Source: Megalobrama amblycephala
Taxonomy: Eukaryota; Chordata; Actinopteri; Cypriniformes; Xenocyprididae
Assembly (NCBI RefSeq): GCF_018812025.1
Contig: NC_063045.1
Location: forward strand, 56,863,957 to 56,927,956
Direction of reading: 5' to 3'
DNA length: 64,000 bases
Shown: one piece after another, positions 32,308 through 45,009 of the stretch
Position numbering within the stretch: the stretch's first letter is position 1
Layout: every line of letters begins with the position of its first letter
The notes under the pieces: model-generated
Seen by the model: only the letters and a program-made list of their open reading frames with translations
Databases searched by the model: none
Told to the model about the DNA's origin: nothing
Position numbers and translations under genes: made by a program

Positions 32308-32309
<2 letters not shown>
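30991..32309. other. Intergenic DNA, no gene seen
   Basis: An open frame of 126 codons (31246-31626) has no recognisable family or splice context and is treated as chance. No repeat family recognised. Confidence 0.5.
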
Positions 32310-32396
<87 letters not shown>

Positions 32397-32414
32397 GAAT
32401 ATACATATATACGT

Positions 32415-32453
<39 letters not shown>
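32310..32453. repeat. Long TA microsatellite
   Basis: Two TA runs (about 32310-32392 and 32417-32452) separated by a short TACG-containing linker. The Ile-Tyr open frames across it are artefacts. Confidence 0.97.
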
Positions 32454-32457
<4 letters not shown>

Positions 32458-33834
32458 GAGAAACTCCATTACACCTAGATGCTGATGCATATAATTGCAT
32501 ATAATATAATGCATAATTCACCAAATATGGTTTCTGGGTTCTTTAAAACATTACAACATGATGGTCTACTAAAGAACTAGAGAATAAAAAGTTCTTGGTG
32601 GAACCTAAACAGGTATTTCATATATCAGTTAACCTAAAAATTATGTGGTAAAATTACAATTAACTATACTGAAGGAAAAAACAAGAAAGAAAAAGATTTT
32701 TGCTGCTAGTTCAAATTAAAATGAGTTTAAGCAACACAATTGCTATTTTGTCCTAACTTGATTTCATTGTGTTCAATCCACTTAAATATATGTAAAATAG
32801 AAGTGTTGGGATTACATGAATGATTTTTGTTGCACTAACTGGGTGGTGGATTGTTAGTTCCCAGCATGCTTTGCATATGGATCAGGAGAATAAATGTTGA
32901 AAGTAAGTGTTACTTTATGCATTTTTTAGTGAAAGGAAAGACCTGTTAATGTTTGACATTTAAAAGAGTTTCTGTTATGTTGAAGTTTTTTGTGCTGAAG
33001 AGAGCTTATTGTTAGGTTATGAATGGCTGCATGATGCATGTTGCTTCATTCAATGAGTAATAGCTTTACTAAAGCCTGATCAATAACAAGAATATTCCTA
33101 CTTCTGCAAATAGTCTTTTAATTGTACAACAAAACTGAATATTGAACACAAAGGTCTTTTCCATATACTCAAAATCACAGACTGGAATATATACTCAATA
33201 TATTTGAACTGATATAACTAAAAAACATTGAGCTCAAATTTTGTTTCAAATTAACCACTTGCCTTAAAAAATTAAGTAAAATCAAAAAGCTTTTTTTTCA
33301 GCATACCTAACTCCATTTTGGTTCACCAATGAGTCATTTTTCAACATCTGATCAATTTTTTATAGAACATTACATTGTTTTGCTTATTGTAAGATTCTTC
33401 AAATGCAAATGTTTGGAAGTCTGCTCCGTTCTGTGAGCAACTTCCACTGGGTGTGAATATTATGGAGTCTGCTCTCTGAATGAACCTGCGCTGTCTTTTC
33501 ACCCTCCAGGCTCTCTGAAATGGATTCTGTACGTCTGAACCAGTCGTGCCACGCACTTGTCCTTGGGATGAAAGAAAAGAGAGGGATTTTTTTCCTTCAA
33601 CTCAGAGTGGTTATTATCAGAGCTTGTGCTGTTAATAGATCCGACAAACACCTATAGACTGATCCGCCTCATTTCCCGCTTGCCTTTTTGACGCATCAGA
33701 AATGAAATATAATGCGATTTGATATGCGTTCTGGTACATCCGTCATGCAGTTTCGACATTCTCAGCGGAATATTTTATTGCTCAGTGGCGTTTCATGTAA
33801 AGTCAACATTATTTACTTGCTGAAAGTCATCATG
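32454..33834. other. Intergenic DNA, no gene seen
   Basis: AT-rich. 32690-32900 has pieces resembling dispersed repeats. No coding evidence. Confidence 0.45.
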
Positions 33835-34230
33835 AAATCCAAATCGACTATTCTTTTTAAATATTACAGAATATTGCAGTGTTTAATATAAATGATTTAT
33901 CAATGCACATCATTGGTTTTCAAAAATGTATGTGTCCTTATAATCTTTATTTAAAAGATTATAAGGACACTTGCAGCGACTTCTCTTCTCTGATGATGTG
34001 TTCACTGGCATGAGGGCGGGGCAACCTGTCACTCACATGAGATCCACCAATTGCAAAGCACAACCATCCAATCAATTCCTGATGGACAAAATCAAATCCT
34101 GTCCTACATTTTTTCTTGTTAGTGAAACCATTACACTCATATATAGCCTACATCACAATACAGAAAAAAAAGCAATCGCAACTTCCGTTGCATGCCGACT
34201 TTAAAAGAACATTCTCATGGTTATTGCAAA
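33835..34230. repeat. Dispersed repeat (CATCATGAAATCCAAA family)
   Basis: CATCATGAAATCCAAATCGA, CAATCAATTCCTGATGGACA and TTTTTCTTGTTAGTGAAACC recur in related form at 55686-55905. A perfect local inverted repeat TGTCCTTATAATCTTTATTT / AAAAGATTATAAGGACA lies at about 33933-33970. Confidence 0.6.
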
Positions 34231-34545
34231 CGCTGCATGTTGTTCAAAAGGAAAATAAATGATGATAAGGCATTAAAGCGATCTCAACTGTGATTTTTCC
34301 TAAGGCTTTGTATCTGAAAGAGCTAAATGAACAGTGGTTTCTCTCTCTGTGTTGTATCTGAGCTGTCAGGGCTGAACTCCCTGTGCCAGTGTCTGTGGGA
34401 GCAGCAGAAGTATTCATCACACAGAGGTGAGCGGACCAGCCAGATCCGCGGATCACTGCCGGAGGGAAACTTTGCCCTGGGCGATGGAAATGAAAGGCCC
34501 TCTAACAGATCACACATGAAGGAGACAATAAAGTCATGAGGTGCG

Positions 34546-34548
<3 letters not shown>

Positions 34549-34608
<60 letters not shown>
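34549..34608. repeat. GT microsatellite
   Basis: About 26 GT dinucleotides. Confidence 0.97.
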
Positions 34609-34867
34609 CAATCCACAAAAGACTTTGCAACACAAAACACAGTGCATTTGTATACCTGACAGCACGTTTCAATTCATTCAGTGTGAATTTGAGAATATTT
34701 AGAATTTTACAAAGGATTATTTTACTATTGAAATAAGTTGGCTTTTACAATTTTTTTGTGAAATACTAAATTATTACTGGTGTGCTAAGACAAGCATCCC
34801 TATTATTAATCATATTAATCACATATCATATGTAGGGTTATTGATTTGAACATAGTCATAACATAGT
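34609..34867. other. Intergenic DNA, nothing recognised
   Basis: AT-rich, no gene or repeat family recognised. Confidence 0.5.
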
Positions 34868-35092
34868 GTTCACACCAAGAATGATAACTATAATGATAAA
34901 TGTGTAAGCATCCACACCAACACACAATGTCGTTCTGTTTATTCTAAGCAGGTGCTGCAGTTTTGTCGTCTGCCACTTTAAATGCTCGATTTGATGCTGG
35001 ATTCTGATTGGCTGTCACTGTTTTTATAATTCATCATTCCAAAAGTGATTCCAATGATATTATTCTCATTATAGTTGTGGTGTGGACTTCCC
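34868..35092. mobile_element. MITE with GTTCACACC ends
   Basis: GTGTTCACACCAAGAATGAT and the near-inverse TTGTGGTGTGGACTTC bound about 225 bases. CTGATTGGCTGTCACTG in the middle is typical of this family of fish elements. Confidence 0.6.
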
Positions 35093-35280
35093 TGTTCTTA
35101 TTAAAACTTCACTGTTAATTGTTATCATCTTTGTTATGAACAAGCGTTAAATGTTTGCATGCAACTCCTACACCTACACCCACATCCTACAACCATTGTG
35201 CTCAATTTACATGACTTATTTAGAAGTGTGCAGTTATGCTACTTTTTGGACTTACAGTTTTCTAGAGGTTAAAACTGGTG

Positions 35281-35460
35281 AAAATATGGTAAAACCCCAG
35301 CAACCATCTAGAACACCCTAGAAACTACAGTCTGGAGTTCAATAGCAACCATCTAGAACACCCTAGCAACCACCTGCAGATCCCTAGAAACTAAATAGAA
35401 CACCCTAGCAACCACCTGCAGATCCCTAGCAACCACCCGGAGATCACTTATAGCAAAGCA
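35281..35460. repeat. Short minisatellite (CCTAGCAACCACC units)
   Basis: About seven imperfect copies of a 22-24 base unit built from AGCAACCA, AGAACACCCTAGCAACCACC and GCAGATCC. Confidence 0.8.
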
Positions 35461-36094
35461 CTCATACTGTGGCAATGAAGAAAGAAAAAATACTGAAAAT
35501 TTTCAAGCACACGCCAACACTATGGAGGCAGGTTTTGCATGTGCAAGGACCACACAAGTATTCTTCAGAAAATGCGAATTATCTCTAATTTTAAAGATAA
35601 TTGTGTAATTTCTGCCAAAGACCCTTTAAGACAAGTCATTTCACTCGGCGGCCATCTTTGAAACGCCTCTCGGGCATCCTGGGCATCATGCAGCTCCTAT
35701 CTCTTTGAATGGGGAAACATCAAATTCTCCAAAGCTGTTAGCCAACCTTACGATTAAATTTCATATTTGAAATCACCAATGAAATCTAACAACAACCGGC
35801 TCATAAATTTAGTTTCTAAACGCTCGAATCTTGACAAAAAAACCGTGTATTTTGCAGGCTGGATCAAGTTAATGCACATGCGCAGACCTAAATGCACGTC
35901 TCTTCGGAGGCGCGTGTCTAACTGTTTCTATAGAAACCGGTGATTCTAACGGCAGCTGAAGTGACGCGATGACTTTACCAGTTGGCGATTGGCTCTTATT
36001 TAGAAAGCGGGACTTATTCCGCCATATTGCGCGTTACACTTTCTCCCATTCAAAACAATACGAGTGACACGTCTTGTGTTATTCTATAGTCTTT
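35461..36094. repeat. Dispersed repeat sequence with YY1-like motifs
   Basis: Contains GGCGGCCATCTTTG (35646) and CCGCCATATTGCGC (36019), a facing pair of CCAT-core motifs. It resembles other dispersed fish elements. Exact ends are unclear. Confidence 0.4.
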
Positions 36095-36739
36095 AGGCGT
36101 TTCTCAATGTCAAGGATACTTCCTTGGCAGGACTGGTCCTTCCAAGTCACTTCCTTCAGAGGCTAGGTGAGGCTCCTCTTTAGCATTCGGAGAACACGTA
36201 AATGGAACAGACTAGCAAGTGCACGTCATTGCGTCATTACGTCAGTGAAAAGGTAAAAGAAATGCCGGTGACGGCAACCAAGCTAACAATTGTTAAATGA
36301 CGGTCCGGTTCAGTTAGCCATCAATGACGTAAATTGTATTTGTATAATTTATAATATCAATACGGTAGTAATTTGTACTTGCATTTAAACATTAAACTTT
36401 ATTTATCTGACATATTTACTACAGTTATAACAAATGTTTGGTAACGTAAATATACTTACATTTGAAAGCATATTGCCCACTAACGTCCGACATTTAAAAA
36501 AAAATTTTTGAACAAGATCGCAAAGCTGCGCGCATAGGATTGTGGGTGATTTTAGAGTGCGAAGGCTACACATATGCATCCTTTCCTGTATATGGGATAT
36601 TTTTCGAACGAAGGACTCAGTCCTTGTTTGAAATTCCGAGGATCCTCGACATTGAAACAGTCCTTCGACGGTTGTCGATGACGTAGCATCCTCGAAATTC
36701 TGGCTTCCGAGGATCCTTCCTTGACATTGAGAAACGCCT
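36095..36739. mobile_element. MITE with AGGCGTTTCTCAATGTCAAGGA ends
   Basis: AGGCGTTTCTCAATGTCAAG on the left and CTTGACATTGAGAAACGCCT on the right are exact inverses. TTT flanks both sides (36092-36094 and 36740-36742). Open frames inside it are not genes. Confidence 0.9.
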
Positions 36740-36841
36740 TTTGTTTCTGCACACCTAGTGCCACCGAATGGAACTGCAAAAATAACTGCTTTCAAACAGG
36801 CTTTTCAAACTCATGCCATTGGTTGAAACATGTTGAGATGC

Positions 36842-37322
36842 TTAAAGGGTTAGTTCACCCAAAAATGAAAATTCTGTCATTAATTACTCACTTTCATATC
36901 AAGCCATGAGAAAACTTTTTGTACGCAAAAAAACAAAAAAACAAAAATAACGACTTCATTTATCCTATTTATCCTCATGCGTATTGGTGCTCACATGAAC
37001 AGCGTCAGTGACTGACATGGAAGAGAAGAAGTTGTTGAATAAAGTCGTTATTTATTTGGGGGTTGCGCACAAAAAGTATTCTCATCACTTCATAACATTA
37101 AGGTTAACATGGACTATTTTAACAATGTCTTTACTACCTTACTGGGCCTTGAAAGTGGTAATTACATTGCAGTCTATGGGGGGGGTCAGAAATCTCTCGG
37201 ACGTCATCAAAAATATCTTCATTTGTGTTCCGAAGATGAACGAAAGTCTTATGGGTTTGTAACGGCATGAGGGTGAGTAATAAATGACAGAATTTTTATT
37301 TTTGGGTGAACTAACCCTTTAA
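36842..37322. mobile_element. TTAA-flanked palindromic MITE, near-complete copy
   Basis: TTAAAGGGTTAGTTCACCC on the left and the exact inverse GGGTGAACTAACCCTTTAA on the right. The inner arms AATGAAAATTCTGTCATTAA / AATAAATGACAGAATTTTTA also pair. This is the best-preserved member of this family in the window. Confidence 0.92.
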
Positions 37323-38778
37323 AATACTCCACAGTCACAGTATTATTTTCATGGGAATCAGATGAATGTATTTATAGTTGTCTCGGCATATTAAAGTTGA
37401 AGTTGATTAAAACTTTGAAATGAAAGTACAAATATGAATTGATGAGTTTTGTTTCTATACATAACCTGCCATCCTTCTTTCAAAACTGTGAAATTCTTGA
37501 AAACATTTTAGTGAGCAACAAAAAGTGGAGACTAGACCACATTAGAAAGTTAAATTAAATTGTCATATATCACCAGTCATGCACACATTCCATCATCATC
37601 TGAATACATATTCTAGCAGGTTCACACACACACATGCGCCTTTAAAATAATGTCCTGGAGGACCACCTGTTGTCCATTATTGTGAAATATTTCTAAGGCA
37701 TGAATCATAAGGGTGAGTAATTAATCATGGGCTGTCAGAACGGAGCGCAGGGGTCTCGTGGGAGGGTGAAGAGTCACATATGGGCAGATGGAGGTCAGAG
37801 TCACACCGCACACGCCATCGACAGGTTAACATGAGAGAGAGAGAGAGAGAGAGAAAGTGAGCAAGTGTGAAGACAAAAGTAAAAACAGATGAGATGAGAA
37901 ATATGAGGGGAGGTGATAAATATAGGAAATAACTGATATTATTTTTAGTAGTTTCGATGAATGCATCTATCTATCTATTTATCTGAATTTTGATTGTAGA
38001 TGCTGGTTTCATCACAAATTTAAGAAGTTAGACACATTACTCAGAGGTCTCTCCTGAAACTGAATCTCTGTGAGATTACTGGAGTCTTTTTCTTGAGAGA
38101 AAAATGTGAGAAGCAAGACATATTAATTGATTAACTTTATCTTTTACTGCAAGAATTACTACAACAAAACAGCAGCCACAAAATTCAGCAAACAAACGTG
38201 AAACAAGCATGTGGTTTCAGCACTGTTCCAATCCCAGTATCTGATACAGACAGCTCAGCTGAATAACACGTTTAAAGGTTTTTACTAATTGAAGTCGTCA
38301 TAGAGCCTGAAGCCAGCGTAACGATCCTTCACTCCTCAGTAAACTCGTGCACTGTCGCCCTCTGGCTCTCTCCACTCAAACACTACTGGCTCACAGATAA
38401 AGATAATTACCACAGGCTGTAGGCTATAGCGCGTCCCATTTTGATCTGTAGTACAAAAGATCTGAAGCCAGTTGGTATGTATTCCTTCTCTCTTTAGACA
38501 TTACGCGAGTATTTGAAGTGTGCTAAGAGCCACTTCAAGCATGTTTATTCTCAAATGAATGTCCCTTTTTGTTTCTGGCCTACAGTGAAAAAAGACAATT
38601 TTCTCATTTAGCAAAAATTGATTCATCCTGAAAGACAAAAAAGCCACAGGGAAAAAAGCCACTGAAGTGGTTCTTTCCAAGTTTTCCATGAACTCTCTTT
38701 GTGTTTACGATTACAACATCTACAGTACAAGCTTCTCACTAGTAAAACCTATAAAATAAATTAGCATATTAATGCAGT
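37323..38778. other. Intergenic DNA, no gene seen
   Basis: A GA microsatellite lies at about 37834-37853. No coding evidence. Confidence 0.5.
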
Positions 38779-39410
38779 AAGGAGGCATTTTTGGGGGTAA
38801 CGAGTAAAATGCGAGTTACGTAATCAGATTACTTTTTAAAGTAACTAGTAAAGTAACGCATTACTTTTAAATTACAACACAATATCTGAGTTACTTTTTC
38901 GAATAAGTAACACAAGTTACTTTGTTTTCCCATTTATTGACTGACAGCTCTCCTGTCCTTATGTTGAGAGAAATTGGGAGTAAGTGCAGAGCAGTTGTGT
39001 GCTCTGTGTGAACATGATCTAGATTAATGTGAGCAGGCATATACTCATTTACTTCTTCTCCTGCATCCTATTCTTCTGTGTTCCAGAATTGACGGCACAA
39101 CTGCAGGCTTGTTTGTTTGAGCTGCGCCCTCTACTGTACAGGCATGCATTTGCATTTCCTTCAGCCTGAGGTTTATTCATTTCACTTTTGGTGAGAAAGG
39201 GTCACCATTTGCCAAAAATATAACTTTTTTTGTTGTTATTAAAAAACAAACAAGCAAGCCCAGCTCAGATAAGAAAAAGTAATGCAAACGTAATGTAATG
39301 CATTACTTTCCATAAAAAAGTAACTAAGTAATGCAATTAGGTATTTTTTAGCGAGTAATGCAATATTGTAACACATTACTTTTAAAAGCAACTTTCCCCA
39401 ACCCTGGAAA
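38779..39410. mobile_element. Non-autonomous element rich in GTAATGCATTAC motifs
   Basis: The left part (GTAACGAGTAAAATGC, AGTAACGCATTACTTTTAAA) and right part (TGTAATGCATTACTTT, AGTAATGCAATATTGTAACA, CCCCAACCCTGG) are inverted relative to each other. A related fragment lies at about 46315-46400. Confidence 0.65.
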
Positions 39411-41838
39411 TAAGGTTGATTGTGTGTGCATCCTTCAATGTTATCTATGGGATCATTGTTGAATGATTTGTCATTCAAATCATTGTTGTCATCAAACATG
39501 TTTTATTCATTTATAATTTGAGATATCATTCATGTCCGTATCAAAAACTATAATAAATAAATAAAAATAATATTATGTTACCCCTTAACAAACAACATTA
39601 TACACTTTAAATGGTTGTATATTCTGCAATAATTCCCTATTATGAACTATCAAAATAATAGCGAGAGTTAAAATAAAACAGTTCCAAATCTGTTCACTCA
39701 TAATGCATTTCATATAATAAAGAAGCACATGCAGCAATGATTTGCCCCAGAATGCGACAGCATTTTATAAGTCTGAACCTCCAAATGACCCACTTAAAGT
39801 GGCACTGATGCCATTAATACTTTCTCAGGTCATGGCACCTTAGGATATTCAAAACACTCAAAGAGAAAGAAAGAGAGCGAGAAAAGGAAAGAAATCTTAT
39901 GTGTCTCTCAGGAATGCCCTCTATATTAAATCTATAATAGAGTCGACTGCCATTGGCTATTTCTAAAACATGCTCATTTTCCTGCGAATCCCAATATCCA
40001 TGGGAAAACACTTTCCTCCCAATAGACAAATCCAGCCTTAAATAGAAAAAAAGAATCTGAAGTTTTAGATTAAGTCGACTCACTGTTTAGCATGGAAACA
40101 TTTTATAATTGATTAAAGCACAAAAACAAATCGGCTTGTATGATGAATCTCACGAAAATAAATCTGAGTTACATTCCACTCTAAAAGCAAAAGAAAAAAA
40201 GGACATATTTTGCATAAAAATGAAGCCACATTATGGGTTTTAACATTAGTCACACAGTGAGAAAAAATAAATCTTGTATAGATAAAAAGATGCATAAAGA
40301 TGCTTCAATAATCGTTTTATCATCACATCACAGCCCTCTGAATGGTTATTAAATCAGATTGTGAATTGCCTATAGATTCCCACCCCTAAACACAATTTTT
40401 CATTAAAATTAAGCACATTTTCCTCATACAATATAAATATATATTTTTTAATTTAAATAAGTATTAATTATAATGTGTGAAGAGGAACTTTAATAACCAC
40501 ATTTTTACAATTCAAATAATAAATCTTTCACAGAAGAATGAGAAGGAGATTGTATCAACAGGGTAAATAAAAACTGGTTGATTAATTACCATGAAAATAA
40601 AGCAAAAATTCTAAATAATCTTGGCTTTAAAACTTTATGGCTTAAAAGGGGCTTTATTTTATGCAAAATATTTCTTATTAGTGAAATATGAGCTGGGCAT
40701 GTGCTGACGGTTTTATGAGATTCGCCCATGTATTTGCTTTAAAAATCCATGTGAACAAGAAAATTAAACATGCAAAGAAAAGTTAACATGCAAAGATTTT
40801 TTTTAATAGATGTGACTAAAAACCAAGATCAAAACCCCAAAATAATGATACAAAATAGGGCAAAATTAGCTGTGAAGGCACAACAAATTAGTCATGCATT
40901 AGAGTTTCTGTGTTGTATACTGATTTAATTGGCCCACTGATGAACCAATGAAATAAAAAAGAGCCTCCACGCTCCTGCTCTGCCTTTCCAGTCACGTCGC
41001 AGCATGGCATCTGGAGCGTTGTGGCAGGGTCAATGTCAGCGAAACGGCATGAAACTCAACGCAAGCAATCAGTTTACCAGAGAGATGCTAACTCGGCGAT
41101 AAGAAGAGAGGGGGGTGCATCAATGCCTAATTAGCCACTAGCATGTTCTCTTTATTAATGCAGAATTAAAAAGCCAGGAGGACCACACACACGCACACTC
41201 ATGTTCACACTACAGTGGGGTTCACGCTCATTCAATTCTCAGTGGGCCCCAAAACTCAACAGCACAAGCAGGAGGAGTCCCAGCAACCTACAGAACAATG
41301 GTAATGAAAAGAGAGAGAACATTTTGTTTGTGCTCATATTCTGAATTTGTGACGAGGGAGTTGTCAAACGACAACCATCACGCTTGTGGCTGTATGTCAG
41401 GCACGGTATTCACTCAGGGGTGGACTGTCAGGGAAAGGCCCTGTCTCATTACACAGAAGCTGTGTGCTGGTTGGCTCTCTGCATCCACCACTGGGGCCAC
41501 TGTGGGTTCCTGTGGGGCCGGCATCTGTGTACTGACAGCTGGCTCTCCAGGGAGTGTGTGACGTCCACGTTCCCTGGAGCTCAGAACTGTACTGTTGCAT
41601 ATGCAGACAACAATACACAGATACAGACTAAGCCATGAAATAGCATTACTGCCATTGAGACATTTGCATTTTACAAGAAAAAAAAGTTTCTTGTTTATAT
41701 TTTTATTTATGAATTATCTAATATTGCCAAGTTATTTTATGGCTGAAATAAAAAGATTTCAAAATGTCTATGATTAATGTTATTGTAAAATAGTGACGTA
41801 AATGTGCGACGAGTTTACGTAGCCTACATGGTGGTTTG
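39411..41838. other. Intergenic DNA; possible conserved element at 40660-41200
   Basis: No gene. 40660-41200 is repeat-free and includes CCTAATTAGCC and TTATTAATGCAGAATTAA homeodomain-type clusters. 41380-41600 is GC-rich with an open frame lacking any family match. Both are noted without functional assignment. Confidence 0.35.
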
Positions 41839-42179
41839 TACAGCGGTGTGCAAGAAAATGTTACTGAGAGAAATTTATCTCGTTATAAACTTACCAGTGT
41901 GACATCGGCTGCTTCATATTTACTATTAAAATTAGAATTAAAACGATGAGGATTATTGATAGCCGCGGTCATCCACTCAAAAGAAAATGACAGTTGTTTT
42001 TTTTATTTGCGATAACGCTGCTGTCAGGTTCGCCCGCGAGGCTTTTTCCCAAATTGGCGCGAGTTTACGGTTGGGTGCAGCATATCAAATACCAAGTCAC
42101 TGGCGAAGCTGGATGCTAATTTTTAAGTTTAAGCAATGGAGTAGCCTACTGCCCAGGCTTGTCCAAACCAACATTACAA

Positions 42180-42254
<75 letters not shown>
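42180..42254. repeat. TA microsatellite
   Basis: About 37 TA dinucleotides. Confidence 0.97.
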
Positions 42255-42257
<3 letters not shown>

Positions 42258-42320
42258 GAATTGTTAGCCTACCATGTGCACTGCACTGACTGCTAACTGT
42301 TAACGTTACTGAGAAAGTAT

Positions 42321-42599
42321 TGTAGCAAGTCCAAAGAGTGTTTTATGTTCTGTTCAGATAAATCTAAGTGATGTATGTTCTTTTCTTATGTTATGGTTCA
42401 GCTTGTGTGGGGCTTTAAGGGGTGGGAGGTTCTCTTGAAAGTAGAGCCTGCGTGGTGTTGTGTGGGCGGGGTTCTGGGGAAAATGTTCCTAAGTTGGTTC
42501 GATGTCTGTGAGGCAAGAGCACCGGCCAAACAGGTGCTCACCTGAATAAAAGAAGACTAAGCTGTTAAGTGAGTTTCATCATTTCCCCCGTTCGTTACA
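42321..42599 (+). mobile_element. Solo LTR of a retrotransposon
   Basis: A 279-base segment starts TGTAGC and ends GTTACA (the TG...CA form with short inverted ends). It is flanked on both sides by GTAT (42317-42320 and 42600-42603), a 4-bp target duplication. It carries AATAAA at 42545-42550, about 50 bases before the end, as expected for an LTR R region. No internal gag/pol region adjoins it, so this looks like an LTR-LTR recombination product. The superfamily cannot be assigned. Confidence 0.75.
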
Positions 42600-42892
42600 G
42601 TATAAAGCACCGTCACGTCAAAATAAACCTTAAACTACTGCTCAATATCTAAAGAAAGATAGTAAAAAAAAAAAAAAAAAAAGTAACAGCTAGCTGGCGT
42701 CAGGTCAGTTATTTTTAAAATAGGTAATGTTTAACAGTAAAATCTCAATTTAGCTTGCACCGAAGTTGTAAGTTATAATAACATAGTTTGCTAATGCTAA
42801 CATTAACGTCAGCAAGTTTGAGGCGCATTACGATTAGCAGCAGCACGCACATGCAGCACAATTCCCATATGAATGATTAAACATGGACTTAC

Positions 42893-43258
42893 CTGAAAGT
42901 GATGCACGGGCATCATCTCGCAGTTTCTTCTTCTTTCGTTTCTTAGCACCCGACTCCTGCTGTCTTTTCGGAGCCATGCTCAAATCTGTCAAACTGCGTC
43001 AGGCAGGCGCCCGCGCGTACAACCGGAACGGACCATCCGTCTACTTTCTAGACTAGACTAGAGCAATTATTAAATATCTTTCTTGTTCCCCCTTTTTTGT
43101 TACATATACATGGCTAAAATGTGCCTAATATTTCTATAGGCTAATGAAATAATACCGGCATTTAAAAAAAAAATTCATTAGGCTATTTTTGGTGCCCCCT
43201 CAGCACTTGGTGCCCTACGCACAGTGCGTGATGCGCGTGGTGGGAGCGGCGGCGCTGC
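42893..43258 (-). pseudogene. 5' end of a degenerate hAT-type transposon
   Basis: On the minus strand, sequence starting near CAGCGCCGCCGCTCCCACC (43258 downward) leads to CACCAAGTGCTGAGGGGGCA, a motif of hAT-type ends in fish. A short exon follows at 42977-42893, with an ATG encoding MAPKRQQESGAKKRKKKK and more basic residues, ending at a perfect CTTTCAG|GTAAGT donor. A lysine-rich first exon of this kind is seen in fish hAT/ZMYM-like transposase genes (family knowledge). No transposase domain is found downstream, so it is a remnant. Confidence 0.5.
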
Positions 43259-43590
43259 ACATTTGTAAACGACTTTACTTGGACCCATTGTGCGAGCTGT
43301 CTCTTTAATACCGCGTGGTTTATATACATGTTGTTGCTGATTGGGCTGGCATTTCTGACACACCCACCAAACAAGAGAAAACATATCTCAAACCCCGTTG
43401 CACACCGTGGCACACCGTTTCCAGGAAACATGTCGTTCAACTCGGAAACAGCAAAACGTTGCGCACCGGTTTGAGCTTGAACATGCCCCTGCATTGACGA
43501 AGATTAGCCATTTCTATAAGCTACATGGCATGCGCAGACATCCTACAGCAACCTCAGTTCTTCTGGCAATCAGGGTTGCCAGGTTTTCAC

Positions 43591-44216
43591 TAGTGATGGC
43601 GAGATGAATCCTCATGAAGCATTGAAGATTTTCAGCCAAGTGGTTCACAAAAGGGTTCATTTCTCGAGGCTTCATTTGCTCACAATACCTCCTGGTGGTC
43701 ACAAAGTGTAAAACAAGTAGATACATTACAGATGACCTGATGTGATCTGTGATACACTGTATTTTGCGGCAGTTATGGCTTAGAAATAATGGTGAAGAAA
43801 AAATCAATTTCCACAAAGACTTATATATTTATTTGAATGTAGTGTGTATTTTCTGGTTGTATATAATGATTGTATAACATAACTGTGTAATAAACGTATT
43901 GGCTTCAAATGAATGGGGCTATCAAATGTGTGTAAACAAATTCTTTGGTCATAACAGGCAGGAGGGGCGATATTATTATTCTAAAACCACAAATTCCGAG
44001 GGGATCCCATGGTTTATTTGTCTGTCAAAATGTCACGCCAAGATTTGAACCGCATCCAGTCGAACCATTCGAACCAGTCAGGCAGAAGCGAGGCTTCGAA
44101 CGTCATCAATGATGCCATTGATCTAAAGCGATACAAGCCTCGATTCGCGCTTCACTGAAAGCTTCCGGGATTTCTCGACACGCTCCGAAGCCTCGGCACA
44201 GACCATAACATCACTA
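43591..44216. mobile_element. hAT-type non-autonomous element with perfect 8-bp target duplication
   Basis: Ends TAGTGATG and CATCACTA are inverted repeats. GTTTTCAC occurs immediately outside both (43583-43590 and 44217-44224), an exact 8-bp duplication. Removing the element joins GGTTGCCAG-GTTTTCAC-AACAAAACC, a continuous older repeat. Length 626 bases, no intact ORF. Confidence 0.92.
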
Positions 44217-44346
44217 GTTTTCACAACAAAACCTGCCCAATTGCTCCTCAAAACTAAACCAAAACCAGCCCAATCCCATTTCAGGGGGGTCCCATGGTAA
44301 AAATCGCTTTCTAGGGGGTAAAATTCGCATTCCAGGGGCTAATGCC

Positions 44347-44765
44347 GCGTTCCAGGCAAATCGTAACCCGTGTTTTTCCAACCTTCTACCCGTGAAAGTG
44401 CACTGGAACAGCAGTCAAAGCCGTGAATTCCCACCCGTGAACTCGTAGATTGATGTACTCCCAGTTACGGATTCTGACGTCACATACCCACGAATGCAGT
44501 GTTTATGCAAGTACGCGGTAAAATAAAAGGTATAACAGCTTCTCTTGCCTTATGCACCGTTTTTCTCCTCTGTTTCCCTCAAATAAGCAAGGAGTAAGCA
44601 CATTTGGCGATAGAAATAATTGTTAATGAGCATAAGCCCCGTACGGTCCGCCATGATGGTTTGTTTACACTTTTACGCAGTTTGGCGTGACTTTCCTGGA
44701 ACGCTACAGTCGTGAGTCATGATTTGAAGTCGTGACTTACGGGCTCAAAAACCTGCCTGGAACGC
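44347..44765. mobile_element. MITE with GCGTTCCAGGCA ends
   Basis: GCGTTCCAGGCA (44347-44358) and TGCCTGGAACGC (44754-44765) are perfect inverted repeats. Subterminal sequence is GTAACCCGTG on one side and GTGACTTACGGGC on the other. No ORF. Confidence 0.85.
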
Positions 44766-45009
44766 AGTATAAATATCACGTCATTTTGGGTCGATTCAAC
44801 CCGCTGACATGGCAGTGTTGCCAAGTCTCCGGTTTTCCTGCAGAATTGGGCTACTTTTACACTGTTGCCGCTGGTTGTTTAACCCATCCACTGAGGGGAG
44901 GTAAGCACATGCAACAATCAAGGGTTATGTTCAGAATGGAATGCTAGCATACTGCTTACTGCACAGTAGCCTATACACTGCATACTGTCTAACGTTCCTG
45001 GTTTTTAAT

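Noticed and set aside
32123..32524. Ile-Tyr repeat open frames of up to 120 codons
   Set aside because: These are translations of a TA microsatellite.
36403..36795. 130-codon minus-strand open frame
   Set aside because: It lies almost wholly within the MITE at 36095-36739 and reads through its terminal repeat.
41298..41638. GC-rich overlapping open frames with Cys/Gly-rich translations
   Set aside because: Frames exist on both strands with similar length, and none matches a family I know. GC content alone explains the lack of stops.
42893..42977. First exon of a host gene encoding a lysine-rich nuclear protein
   Set aside because: The strong splice donor was tempting, but the adjoining GGTGCCCCCTCAGCACTTGG-type sequence marks hAT-like transposon ends, and no later exon is found.
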